A program made the translations under genes and the position numbers. The notes below the pieces were generated by a model. It was given only the letters and a program-made list of their open reading frames with translations. It was not told where the DNA came from and ran no database searches. A stretch of 8,023 bases of DNA from CAYQAJ01 sp964415245. GTDB lineage: Bacteria > Planctomycetota > Planctomycetia > Pirellulales > Pirellulaceae. Every line of letters starts with the position of its first letter. Position 1 is the first letter of the stretch. Of the stretch, positions 1 to 7,338 are shown piece after piece. The stretch lies in the NCBI GenBank assembly GCA_964415245.1, contig CAYQAJ010000237.1, forward strand, positions 1-8,023, written 5' to 3'.

Positions 1-1332
1 TCGGCGCTGACCGTGCTGGGTATCTTCATCGGCGTGGCCAGCGTCATCTGGCTGGTGGCGGTGGGCGAAGGCATCAGCCGCGAGGCCCAGAAACAGATCG
101 AAGGGCTGGGGGCCGACAACATCCTGGTTCGCAGCATCAAGCCGCCCAGCGAAGCAGTGGCCGGCTTTAGCGGGCCCATGCAGTACGGTTTGACGCGCGA
201 AGACTACGATCTGCTGGCCGATCTTCCCAACTTGCGCAGCGCGCTCCCCATTCGCGAAATTCGCCGAGAAATCCGCTACGCCCACCGCAAGCCGGTCGAC
301 GGCCGGTTGGTCGGCTGCACCCCCGAATATGCCGAAGTGACGCGGCTGGAGATTGACCGCGGTCGGTTCCTCGAGCCCGCCGACGACGTCGAAGGCCAGA
401 ATTTCTGCGTGCTCTCCTCCGGCGTGGCCGAAGCCCTGTTCCCCTACGAAGACCCGATCGGCCGGCGGATCTTCCTCGCCGAAAGCCAGGACTATTACCA
501 GATCGTCGGCGTGCTGAAGTACCGTTCACCCACCGCGGCGATCGGTGGCTCGCTCGAAGCCCAGGACTTTTCGCACGACGTGTACGTGCCGATCAGCGCC
601 CTGCGGCAGCGGGTGGGCGACTTTATTGTCACCCGGCGGAGCAGCACTTTCGAGGTAGAAGTAGTCGAGCTGAACCAGGTGACGCTTCGCGTCAACTCGG
701 TCGACATGGTGCGTCCCACCGCCGACCTGGTCCGCGACACGCTGCACGTGCCCGACCCTCGCAAGGAAGCGGACAAGCAGACCGACGTGAAGAAACTCGC
801 CGAAGAGGCGGTGCCCGAGAATACGCGACGCGACATCGCCATCATCGTGCCCGAGGAGCTGCTCGAACAGGCGCGCGTCACCCGGCTGATGTTCATGCTG
901 TTCATGGGCTTGATCGCGGCGATCTCGCTGCTGGTGGGGGGCATCGGCATTATGAACATCATGCTGGCCACCGTCACCGAACGCACGCGCGAAATCGGCA
1001 TCCGCCGCGCCCTGGGGGCCACGCGGTTCCACATCGTAGCCCAGTTTCTGGTCGAGACCATCTCGCTCTCGGTCGTGGGTGGCTTGACCGGAGTGTTGGG
1101 GGGGCTGGTCTGCCCCGCGATCATCGGGCGCGTTCGCGACCTGGTGGCCGTCAGCCGTCCCGACCTGATGGCCAATCTGCCCGAAGTGATCCAGAACGTT
1201 ACGCCGGTGATTGTGCCCGAGTCGGTGCCGGTGGCGTTCGGCATTTCAGTGCTCGTGGGCGTGGTGTTTGGCATCTATCCGGCGATCCGCGCCGCCGACA
1301 TGGACCCGATCGAGGCCCTGCGGCACGAGTAG
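1..1332 (+). CDS. MacB/FtsX-type ABC transporter permease, 5' truncated by the window
   Basis: This is the membrane subunit of a MacB-type ABC transporter, the class that couples cytoplasmic ATP hydrolysis to export or to conformational change of a large extracytoplasmic domain. The frame is already open at base 1 and reads SALTVLGIFIGVASVIWL, the typical first transmembrane helix, so the true start lies a few dozen codons to the left. A long MacB_PCD-like extracytoplasmic domain follows up to about base 880. Next come a helix pair around LMFMLFMGLIAAISLLVGG, the FtsX-family loop GIMNIMLATVTERTREIGIR with RRALGA, another helix, and a last helix ending in the family-typical AADMDPIEALRHE. A Lys/Glu-rich stretch (PDPRKEADKQTDVKK) late in the outer domain is likely a surface excursion. 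The ATPase and adaptor genes would be expected upstream. The substrate cannot be told. Confidence 0.93.
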   Translation, partial: SALTVLGIFIGVASVIWLVAVGEGISREAQKQIEGLGADNILVRSIKPPSEAVAGFSGPMQYGLTREDYDLLADLPNLRSALPIREIRREIRYAHRKPVDGRLVGCTPEYAEVTRLEIDRGRFLEPADDVEGQNFCVLSSGVAEALFPYEDPIGRRIFLAESQDYYQIVGVLKYRSPTAAIGGSLEAQDFSHDVYVPISALRQRVGDFIVTRRSSTFEVEVVELNQVTLRVNSVDMVRPTADLVRDTLHVPDPRKEADKQTDVKKLAEEAVPENTRRDIAIIVPEELLEQARVTRLMFMLFMGLIAAISLLVGGIGIMNIMLATVTERTREIGIRRALGATRFHIVAQFLVETISLSVVGGLTGVLGGLVCPAIIGRVRDLVAVSRPDLMANLPEVIQNVTPVIVPESVPVAFGISVLVGVVFGIYPAIRAADMDPIEALRHE

Positions 1333-1341
1333 GGATTGGGT

Positions 1342-1440
1342 GTCGCCTCTCGCTCCGCGAGAGGGCGTCCCTTCGCGGCGCGAAAGTTGACGGAAGCACG
1401 GGAATCCCGGTTAGCCGCGACGCGAGAGCGGAGCGCGACG
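1342..1440. repeat. REP-like palindromes between convergent permease and bioF genes
   Basis: The 112-bp gap between the two convergent stop codons is filled with palindromic sequence. At 1346-1364 CCTCTCGC and GCGAGAGG form a perfect 8-bp stem with a 3-base loop. The 18-mer GTCGCCTCTCGCTCCGCG (1342-1359) faces a degenerate inverted copy ending GCGCGAAAGTTGAC at 1391. A third related unit (gacgcgagagcggagcgcga) lies at 1419-1438. The same 18-mer recurs exactly at 2703-2720 and inverted at 2768-2785, so this is a dispersed repeat family. By position the hairpins could end transcription from both sides, but there is no clear U-tract, so that is inference. Confidence 0.7.
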
Positions 1441-1444
1441 CATC

Positions 1445-2614
1445 TCACATCGCGCGAACCCGCCCCATCTCCGCGACCAATCGCTCCGTCTCCGCTTCAC
1501 CGTGCAAATAGCACAAGCTGATCCGCAAAAGCGACTGGCCCTCGGGCACCGTCGGCGGGCGAATGCCTGGCACAAGCAGCCCCCCCTCGCGAAGCGCCGC
1601 CGCCAGCCGCATCGTGCGAGCCGCGTCGCCGATCATGACGGGCAGAATCTGACTCTCCGCGCTGGCGACGTTCCAGCCCTGATCGATGAGCCGCCGGGCC
1701 AGTCGACCCGCGCGCTCCAGCAATTCGCCCCGGCGGTGCGGCTCGTCGATCGCGAGCTTGAGCGCCGCGCTGGCCGCTGCCGCGGCCGCCTCGGGCATCG
1801 CCGTGGAATACACGTACGTCCGCGCGCGGTTGGCCAGCCACGCGATAAGCGCCTGTTTGCCCGCCACGAAGCCGCCGATCGAACCGAGCGCCTTGCTCAG
1901 CGTGCCGACGCGCACGTGCACTCCCTCTTCCACGCCCAGGTGCTCGGCTACGCCGTGCCCGCATGCGCCGAATACGCCGGTGGCATGCGCCTCGTCGACC
2001 AGAAGCATGGCATCGTGCTTCTCGGCCAGTTCCGCCAGAGGCGGCAGCGGCGCTAGATCGCCGTCCATGCTGAACAGCGAATCGGTAACGATCAATCGCC
2101 GCCGAAAGCCGCGCGCCTGTTCTAATGCCCCGCGCAGGTAGTCGACGTCGCGGTGCGGGTAGACGACGACCCGTGCGCCCGACAGCCGGCAGCCGTCGAT
2201 GATGCTGGCGTGGTTCCTGGCGTCGCTGAAGACAGCGTCTCCTTTGCCCGCCAGCGACGTGATGGCGCCCACGTTGGCCGCGTAGCCCGAGGGGAATAGC
2301 AGTGCGGCCTCGGTTCCCTCGAACGCCGCCAATTCTGCTTCGAGTCGCGCGTGCCACATTCCGCGGCCGGTCACTAAGGGACTCGCGCCGCTCCCCCATC
2401 CGCACGACATCGCGGCATCGGCGGCAGCGCGGGTCACTCGCTCGTCCGCGGCCAGGCCGAGGTAATCGTTGGCACCGAAGTTGACCAGCTCGGCGTCGCC
2501 CACGCGCACGACCGCTTGCTGCGGCCCTTCGCGCGTGCCGAGCCGGCGGCGCAAGCTGCGCGCTTCAAGTTGGGTCAGTTCCTGGTCGATCCAGGCCAAG
2601 GGGTCGTGCGGCAT
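1445..2614 (-). CDS. bioF: 8-amino-7-oxononanoate synthase
   Basis: PLP-dependent alpha-oxoamine synthase that condenses pimeloyl-ACP or pimeloyl-CoA with L-alanine to give 8-amino-7-oxononanoate, CO2 and the free carrier, in biotin synthesis; cytoplasmic. The 389-aa product matches the usual family length. Visible motifs are NFGANDYLGL (about residues 45-54), the GSGASPLVTGR loop (74-84), the RNHAS histidine that stacks on PLP (H135), VDEAHATGVFG with the Asp that pairs with the PLP ring nitrogen (D207), and TLSKALGSIGGF with the Schiff-base lysine K241. VDEAHATG fits BioF better than 2-amino-3-ketobutyrate CoA ligase, which usually has a DDSHA-type motif there. The frame stays open upstream to 2989, but that part is low-complexity and crosses REP repeats. 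The ATG at 2614 (MPHDPLAWID) gives the family-like N terminus. No other bio gene is in the window, and the gene is flanked by REP-like repeats. Confidence 0.93.
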   Translation of the reverse strand: MPHDPLAWIDQELTQLEARSLRRRLGTREGPQQAVVRVGDAELVNFGANDYLGLAADERVTRAAADAAMSCGWGSGASPLVTGRGMWHARLEAELAAFEGTEAALLFPSGYAANVGAITSLAGKGDAVFSDARNHASIIDGCRLSGARVVVYPHRDVDYLRGALEQARGFRRRLIVTDSLFSMDGDLAPLPPLAELAEKHDAMLLVDEAHATGVFGACGHGVAEHLGVEEGVHVRVGTLSKALGSIGGFVAGKQALIAWLANRARTYVYSTAMPEAAAAAASAALKLAIDEPHRRGELLERAGRLARRLIDQGWNVASAESQILPVMIGDAARTMRLAAALREGGLLVPGIRPPTVPEGQSLLRISLCYLHGEAETERLVAEMGRVRAM

Positions 2615-2891
2615 ACGACGGGTGTGCGGCGATGCGAAGAGGTACCAAAGCGCCAGTATACCCGCTGGGCACGTAGCGAGGGCACGTTGAATCGTCGCCA
2701 AAGTCGCCTCTCGCTCCGCGGGATGGCGTTCCCTCGGAGCGAGAAACGACGGCAACCGACGCCCGCTCGCGGAGCGAGAGGCGACTTCAGCGGCATACGG
2801 AGCATTCCCGGCCGGCACCCGCCCGCAAGCTATCCTTGCGATGGGGGCGATGGTGCCGTACCGAAGTTCCTGTGGCGAAAGCGAAACGCGA
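2615..2891. promoter_or_regulatory. divergent intergenic region of bioF and the prenyltransferase-like gene
   Basis: This stretch separates two divergently read genes, so it should hold both promoters. On the minus strand a TATACT hexamer (2655-2660) lies about 41 bases before the bioF start and could be a -10 box, but no convincing -35 is visible. On the plus side I see no clear promoter or strong ribosome-binding site before the ATG at 2892. The middle of the region is occupied by REP-like repeats (2701-2787). Confidence 0.35.
2701..2787. repeat. REP-like inverted repeat cluster, perfect 20-bp arms
   Basis: Bases 2701-2720 and 2768-2787 are perfect 20-bp reverse complements, with core GTCGCCTCTCGCTCCGCG. 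Between them a diverged inverted copy (cctcggagcgagaaacgac, about 2732-2750) gives a third unit. The same 18-base core occurs at 1342-1359 beyond the other end of bioF. There is no open frame resembling a transposase, so this looks like a non-autonomous REP-type family. Confidence 0.75.
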
Positions 2892-3658
2892 ATGAACGCC
2901 AGCGAACACAACGACTGGATCGGCGAACTGATCGATCGCCTCGCAAGCTGTCCGGTGGGCGGATACGCTGCCGCTGCGCCGCCGGCCACCGAGCCGACCG
3001 CATTGGCGGCGATCGCGCTGGCTGGTCACGGGCGCACGGGTGCCGCACGAAAAGCCGCCGAGTGGCTGGCCGACGTGCAGAATGCCGACGGTTCTCTCGG
3101 CGTGACCGAGGACCAGCCCCAGCCGTGCTGGCCGACCAGCCTGGCAGTCATCGCGTGGCTATCGGTTCGCGACGCGCAAATGTCGGCAAGGAACGTCGAC
3201 GATGCGGGCGCCGTGGACTTCGAATGGCAGCCGCATATCGATCGCTGCGTGTCGTGGATTCTCAACTGCGAGTCGAACCCGATTCCGCGCTCGCCCCTGT
3301 TCGGGCACGATAGCACCATCGTGGCCTGGCCCTGGGTGGTGGGCACGCACGCCTGGGTCGAACCGACCGCGCTGCACGTTCTCGCGCTCAAGGCGACCGG
3401 CCACGAATACCATAGCCGTACCCGCGAGGGCGTGCGGATGCTGCTCGACCGGCTGCTCCCCGCCGGCGGCTGCAACTACGGCAACACGATGGTGATGGGG
3501 CAGACGTTGCGCCCTCACGTACAGCCGACCAGTTTAGCCATGCTGGCGCTGGCCGGGGAAAACGACTCCCAGCGTCGGGTGGCGCGGTCGCTGGCATACC
3601 TGGCGTCGGCCCTAATGCTTAGCACCACGACCTCGTCACTTTGCTGGGGACTGCTGGG
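2892..3658 (+). CDS. prenyltransferase/squalene-cyclase-like alpha-barrel protein, 3' cut by assembly gap
   Basis: About 255 codons are visible before the run of N. The protein contains four helical-repeat units with a recurring PT(A/S)LA core: EPTALAAIALAG, WPTSLAVIAWL, EPTALHVLALKATG and QPTSLAMLALAG. The first is followed by AAEWLADVQNADGSLG. This matches the alpha/alpha-barrel repeats of the prenyltransferase and squalene oxidase repeat superfamily. No DxDD-type catalytic motif of squalene-hopene cyclases is seen in the visible part, so enzyme activity is not implied; many planctomycete members are of unknown role. I chose the ATG at 2892 (MNASEHNDWIGEL) because the in-frame upstream ATG at 2841 adds a non-family-like leader. 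The last visible residues (TTTSSLCWGLLG) still look like an in-frame repeat, so the gene continues into the gap. It reads in the same direction as the DUF362 gene. Confidence 0.8.
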
Positions 3659-3758
3659 NNNNNNNNNNNNNNNNNNNNNNNNNNNNNNNNNNNNNNNNNN
3701 NNNNNNNNNNNNNNNNNNNNNNNNNNNNNNNNNNNNNNNNNNNNNNNNNNNNNNNNNN
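3659..3758. other. assembly gap of 100 N
   Basis: Exactly 100 unknown bases, the usual placeholder for a scaffold gap of unknown size. The frame happens to stay open across it only because N codons cannot be stops; the flanks are clearly two different protein families. The 3' end of the prenyltransferase-like gene, the start of the DUF362 gene and any intervening genes are hidden here. Confidence 0.98.
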
Positions 3759-4754
3759 CCTCGCATCGACCGCCGCGTCCTGCTCGTCGGCGGTTCGCTC
3801 GCCGCCGCCGGCCTCATCGGTTGGCCGATCGTACGCAACATGCTCCGCAAGCGGGCGTCGGTCTTCATCGCTCGCAACCAGCGGTACGATGGCCCGCTCG
3901 TACAGACGATTCGCGATGGGCTGATCGCCACCGGCCTCGCGCCGGACTCGCTTCGCGGCAAGCGGGTGTTGCTCAAGCCCAACATGGTCGAGCCCTCGCT
4001 CACCGCTCCGCACATGACGACGCACCCCAGCATCGTGTCGGCGACCGCCGAGGTGTTCCGCGAGTGGGATGCCACCGTCACGGTCGGCGAAGCCCCGGGC
4101 CACGTCCGCGACACCGAGATGGCATTGGCCGAGTCGCGGCTGGGCGACGCGCTGGAAGCGTCGGGCATCGCATTTGCCGACTTGAACTACGAGCAGGTGG
4201 GCTGGGTGAAAAACGCCGGCCGCGCCAGCACGCTCAAGGGCTTCTTTCTGCCCCAGAGCGTGATTGAGGCCGACCTGGTCGTCTCGCTTCCCAAGATGAA
4301 AACGCACCACTGGGTCGGCGTAACGGCCAGCATGAAGAACCTGTACGGCGTGCTACCCGGCATTAAGTACGGCTGGCCCAAGAACGTGCTGCACCACCAC
4401 GGCATTCCGCAAACGGTGTTCGACATCAACGCCTCGCTCCCCCGCTCGATCGCCGTGGTCGACGGCATCGAGTGCATGGAGGGCGACGGCCCCATCATGG
4501 GCAGCCCCAAGCACATGGGCCTGGTGCTGGTCGGCACGACGCCGGTATCGGTCGACGCCACGGTCTGCCGACTGATGCAACTCGACCCGGCGCGAGTCAG
4601 CTATCTGCGATTGGCCCAGGACCGCCTGGGCCCGATCGACGACGCGCACATCGACCAACGCGGCGAAGCGTGGCAGCCGCTATCGCAGCCGTTCGCGATC
4701 CTCGACCAGCCGCATCTCCGCCCGCTGCGCCACCGCGGCGTGCTGGTGACGTGA
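3759..4754 (+). CDS. DUF362 domain protein, 5' end in assembly gap
   Basis: 332 codons are visible up to the TGA at 4752-4754. The visible N terminus (RIDRRVLLVGGSLAAAGLIG) has an arginine pair and a hydrophobic stretch. It suggests a Tat-like signal or a membrane anchor, though the start itself is missing. The rest fits DUF362: KRVLLKPNMVEP, GEAPGHVRDTE, LPKMKTHHWVGVTASMKNLY, the Gly-Asp-rich VDGIECMEGDGPIMG, and TPVSVDATVCRLM with the conserved Asp. There is no CxxCxxC ferredoxin module, unlike some DUF362 proteins. The biochemical role of the family is not established. It lies downstream of, and reads with, the prenyltransferase-like gene, so the two may form an operon, but the gap prevents checking spacing. 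Confidence 0.88.
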   Translation, partial: PRIDRRVLLVGGSLAAAGLIGWPIVRNMLRKRASVFIARNQRYDGPLVQTIRDGLIATGLAPDSLRGKRVLLKPNMVEPSLTAPHMTTHPSIVSATAEVFREWDATVTVGEAPGHVRDTEMALAESRLGDALEASGIAFADLNYEQVGWVKNAGRASTLKGFFLPQSVIEADLVVSLPKMKTHHWVGVTASMKNLYGVLPGIKYGWPKNVLHHHGIPQTVFDINASLPRSIAVVDGIECMEGDGPIMGSPKHMGLVLVGTTPVSVDATVCRLMQLDPARVSYLRLAQDRLGPIDDAHIDQRGEAWQPLSQPFAILDQPHLRPLRHRGVLVT

Positions 4755-4947
4755 TCGCCTGCTCGTTTAGCCCGGAGCCAGCGGCGACGGCGGCACGGCC
4801 ACGATCCGGGAGACTTTGCCCCGCGAGTCCGCCGGCCATAGGGCACCTTGGGTGTCGATGGAATTGCTGGTTCGATCGCTGTTGGCGTTGGGGGCGACGC
4901 GTCAGGAAGTGGGCCGCATCATCGGACGAACGACCGTAGGGCCTGCG
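4755..4947. other. spacer between core genes and the end of the integron array
   Basis: This 193-bp GC-rich stretch separates the DUF362 stop from the last attC. It holds no recognisable gene and no RNA gene that I can see. A palindrome-poor, GC-rich run (cccggagccagcggcgacgg, 4771-4790) resembles planctomycete intergenic repeats, without certainty. The only open frame of interest is described separately (4771-4953). Confidence 0.5.
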
Positions 4948-4953
4948 GCCTGA
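4771..4953 (+). pseudogene. possible gene remnant ending at the integron boundary
   Basis: After an in-frame TAG at 4768-4770 the plus strand is open for 60 codons, ending at a TGA at 4951-4953 that sits inside the R' box of the last attC. An ATG at 4858 would give a 31-residue peptide with a plausible helical pattern (MELLVRSLLALGATRQEV, then GRIIGRTTVGPAA), which reminds me slightly of a helix-turn-helix segment. It may be what is left of a chromosomal gene cut by the cassette array, or chance coding in GC-rich DNA. I do not recognise a family. Confidence 0.2.
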
Positions 4954-5038
4954 CGGCCAAGCTAACCCGGCGGCGGCCAAGAACCTATGATTTCAATTTC
5001 CGCCCGATCCGCCGCTCCGGTTCACGCGATTGTTACCC
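4948..5038 (-). other. attC recombination site of cassette 1 (array-terminal), 91 bp
   Basis: Read on the minus strand the site runs from the R'' box GGGTAAC (plus 5032-5038) to a degenerate R' box GTCAGGC (plus 4948-4954; the consensus would be GTTRRRY). The arms pair GCGGCGG with CCGCCGC and AACC with GGTT. Unpaired bases lie only on the left arm: the G before AACC and the A between GG and GCGGCGG. Such extrahelical bases select the recombined strand in attC hairpins. The loop is AT-rich and not conserved. The degenerate R' fits the distal end of an array, where no further cassette follows. Confidence 0.85.
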
Positions 5039-5528
5039 GTATTTCTAGCACGCGCGTTGATTAAACGCCACGCCTTCGATATCCGTAGCAGAATCAAGGA
5101 TCCTGGCGACAGCAGCACCGACCGCCCGAATACGGTCCGCGTTTTGTGATCGGTGTATCATGCGATGAAACCAGTCATTGCGGATGCGAACATCGAATTC
5201 AAAACAGTTGTCTTTGTCACCGTCAGGAACCCACTGGACGTACAGAAAGAACGTCCAGCCATCGATTTCGAAGTAAGTGTACCAACCGTGATCTTCCGGG
5301 CTTGGATCATCAATCTCGGCAACCATCTCTTCTGATCGCAACGCGTCACAGACACTCGTGATGACTGGCTCGGTCGCCATGTATTGCCATTGTTCTCCAA
5401 AGTCACCAGAGAAAATGGGTTCCGGGGCGCGTTCAACGTCTTCGTCGTCCGGTAGTTCGCCGATCCAGTAGAATTTACCGAAGATCGTCGTCATGCGTTC
5501 GCGGCGGACTCCAGAGTCGATCTCAGTC

Positions 5529-5534
<6 letters not shown>
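4954..5534 (-). mobile_element. integron gene cassette 1 (unknown protein)
   Basis: The cassette runs from the crossover point in the R' box of the preceding attC (plus 5534/5535) to that of its own attC (plus 4953/4954). Its 5' end reads TTACCCG, the exact reverse complement of the CGGGTAA at its own R'' box, as expected if the linear cassette came from a circle. It holds one gene with a leader of about 40 bp. This is the last cassette before core chromosomal genes. Confidence 0.8.
5045..5494 (-). CDS. cassette-borne protein of unknown function, 149 aa
   Basis: I do not recognise a family. The protein is acidic and rich in aromatic residues (FYWIGELPDDEDVE, GEQWQYMATEP, GWYTYFEIDGWTFFLYVQWV, NDWFHRMIH), suggesting a small compact alpha/beta fold; there is no signal peptide or membrane helix. 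The general look (an acidic, soluble, single-domain protein encoded alone in a cassette) resembles immunity-type or other accessory proteins, but no motif supports a specific role. The frame is open upstream to 5677, but that extension runs through the attC site and the MITE-like insert. The ATG at 5494 (MTTIFGKFYWIGEL) lies 40 bp inside the cassette and is the logical start. The Shine-Dalgarno signal is weak. The TAG stop at 5045-5047 lies just before the R'' box of the attC. Confidence 0.7.
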   Translation of the reverse strand: MTTIFGKFYWIGELPDDEDVERAPEPIFSGDFGEQWQYMATEPVITSVCDALRSEEMVAEIDDPSPEDHGWYTYFEIDGWTFFLYVQWVPDGDKDNCFEFDVRIRNDWFHRMIHRSQNADRIRAVGAAVARILDSATDIEGVAFNQRAC

Positions 5535-5787
<253 letters not shown>

Positions 5788-5793
<6 letters not shown>

Positions 5794-6462
5794 GGCTTTG
5801 TTGTGCGTGTCTGATACGCCCAGCACCGCACATGAGGATTGGGCGGGGATTGTTTGTCGAGCGTGGGACTCATGCGACACATAAAGTGAGAGCATATATG
5901 CACTAACGCCCATCCAAGTGATGGCGGTTAGCGAATAAAGGAGCTGACATAGGCCCGCGACCTGCGAGCGCCCGGTCGCGAACATAATGGCAACCATCGT
6001 AACCATAAAAATGTTGGTGCAGATAAGATAGCGATTCAGCACTTTTGCCTCGCTCCTGCGCCACAAAGCGGCCGCCAGCATTGCCGGTCCACCGAGCAGC
6101 GGGAAACTCAGCCCGAATCCAAAATGTCGCCAATCTGGATGGGGATAGAATCCCGCAAACCACATCGCCAAACCGAACATCGCAATTATGCACCACGTCC
6201 ATCGTGTGGGGATTTCGGGGGCACCAAGGTGGCGAAGGGCATGCCGGAATCCGAAGCCCGCAATCACTGCCACGACGCCCAGCAGCATTAGCCCGATGTT
6301 GAGGATTTGCGGATGTGGGGCACCGTCGGCCCCGAGTTCACTTGCGTACTGTCGGACAAAACTAAAACCGGGATAGAATAGCCAAGCCACGAAGACGGAT
6401 CCGAAGTAGAGGACGGGGATCGCGATGCCCGCCCTGAGTGAGAGTGCTTGAAACTTCATCAT
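5788..6462 (-). CDS. DUF998 family six-helix membrane protein
   Basis: The 224-aa product is an integral membrane protein with about six hydrophobic segments, near residues 11-31, 53-72, 88-105, 115-133, 145-162 and 170-193. The signature between the first two helices, FSFVRQYASELGADGAPHP, is typical of DUF998, where a conserved SELGA-type motif follows helix 1. The family has no established biochemical function. The start is the ATG at 6462 (or the adjacent ATG at 6459), with only a weak GGA about 10 bases upstream. The hydrophilic tail after about residue 196 (HESHARQTIPAQSS) ends in NKAK-stop, where AAATAA is shared with the attC R'' box. The tail may therefore be shaped by the recombination site rather than by function. 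Encoded alone in cassette 2. Confidence 0.85.
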
Positions 6463-6513
6463 AGATATCCATTAACCGACCGACGCCTTCGAGCGCCGTG
6501 CGACATCCTAGGC

Positions 6514-6573
6514 AAATAACGCTGTGGTTCAGCCGCGCGGCGCCGACGCGTCGGCTGCAACTACTTGTTAGCC
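6514..6573 (-). other. attC site of cassette 3, short 60-bp type
   Basis: On the minus strand the site runs from R'' GGCTAAC (plus 6567-6573) to R' GTTATTT (plus 6514-6520). The left arm GTAGTT-G-CAGCCG pairs with CGGCTGAACCAC: GTAGTT/AACCAC (one G-T type pair) and CAGCCG/CGGCTG, leaving one extrahelical G on the left arm only. The apical part is GC-rich and self-complementary (CGCG and GGCGCC elements). Size and sequence resemble the compact attC sites of mobile and proteobacterial integron cassettes, unlike the 90-bp sites beside it. Confidence 0.88.
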
Positions 6574-6589
6574 TGCGCCCGAAAGGGGG

Positions 6590-7180
6590 CTACCGAGCAC
6601 GCACATATCGGCATACCTGCGCTCCGGTGCTTGCTTTGGCTGTGGACTCCAGCGTGAATGGGATGGCCTTTCCGTCTTCGGAGAAGATCGATTTCCCCCC
6701 ACCGAGGATAATCGGCTCAATCGTAAGCAACAACTCATCGACAAGGTCGGCGGCGAGCAACGACCGGACCATCGTCGCACTGCCATAGACATATATGTAG
6801 CCGCCCGGCTGCGCGCGCAGATCGGAGACCTTCTCTACGAGGTCATCGCCGCGGATGATCGTGGTGGGGTTCCACCTGATGTCTGTCTCGGCGAGCGTAT
6901 TGGACACCACGTACTTCTGCACGCGGTTGATCCAGTCTGAGAAGGGGTCTCCCGAGCGGCTGGGCCAAGCGTCGGCCGAGACTTGATAGGTACGACGTCC
7001 TTGCAGAAGCGCGTCGCTCTGCTTCGCAAGTTCGGCAAACGTGCCACCCATGACGGTCGAGTCGAAGTACTTCATCGACCATCCGCCGTGGCTGAAGCCG
7101 CCGTCGGTGTCCTCGCTCGCTCCCCCAGGAGCTTGTACGACACCGTCGAGGCTGATGAATTCAGTGATGAGCGTCTTCAT
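6590..7180 (-). CDS. dihydrofolate reductase family (RibD C-terminal domain) protein
   Basis: This 196-aa protein belongs to the RibD_C/dihydrofolate-reductase-like superfamily, whose members bind NAD(P)H and reduce pterin- or pyrimidine-like substrates. Visible landmarks are the N-terminal strand MKTLITEFISLDGVVQAPGG, LLQGRRTYQV (about 58-67) for nucleotide binding, the YVYGSATMVRSLL loop (130-142) and the DELLLTIEPIILGGGKSIF core (148-166). The length is normal for stand-alone YyaP/YwjB-like members, whose physiological substrates are mostly unknown. Trimethoprim resistance should not be assumed, because this is not the dfrA or dfrB sequence type. A clear AGGAGA (plus 7185-7190) precedes the ATG at 7180 by 4 bases. 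The gene is alone in cassette 3. Proteins of this family are recurrent integron cassette cargo. Confidence 0.9.
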   Translation of the reverse strand: MKTLITEFISLDGVVQAPGGASEDTDGGFSHGGWSMKYFDSTVMGGTFAELAKQSDALLQGRRTYQVSADAWPSRSGDPFSDWINRVQKYVVSNTLAETDIRWNPTTIIRGDDLVEKVSDLRAQPGGYIYVYGSATMVRSLLAADLVDELLLTIEPIILGGGKSIFSEDGKAIPFTLESTAKASTGAQVCRYVRAR

Positions 7181-7184
7181 GGAA

Positions 7185-7190
7185 TCTCCT
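7185..7190 (-). promoter_or_regulatory. ribosome-binding site of the RibD_C-like gene
   Basis: AGGAGA on the minus strand, 4 bases before the ATG at 7180. It fixes the start of the gene in cassette 3, and is stronger than the sites before the genes of cassettes 1 and 2. Confidence 0.75.
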
Positions 7191-7248
7191 GCTTGCTCGC
7201 GAGCTGGTCATCTCGCGGATTGTTCGAATAGCCCTGGGCCTGGGCGCA

Positions 7249-7332
<84 letters not shown>

Positions 7333-7338
<6 letters not shown>

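Noticed and set aside
1346..1364. Canonical rho-independent terminator
   Set aside because: The 8-bp stem is perfect, but no run of T follows on either strand and the same palindrome occurs elsewhere as a repeat.
2615..2989. N-terminal extension of bioF by 125 codons
   Set aside because: It crosses the REP-like repeats and part of the divergent gene; the ATG at 2614 gives the normal family length.
2841..4754. A single 637-residue fusion of prenyltransferase-like and DUF362 domains
   Set aside because: The frame is held open only by 100 unknown bases; the two flanks are different families and each looks incomplete at the gap.
6590..7180. Trimethoprim-resistance dihydrofolate reductase
   Set aside because: The protein is of the RibD_C/YyaP type, not dfrA or dfrB; resistance cannot be inferred from the shared superfamily name.
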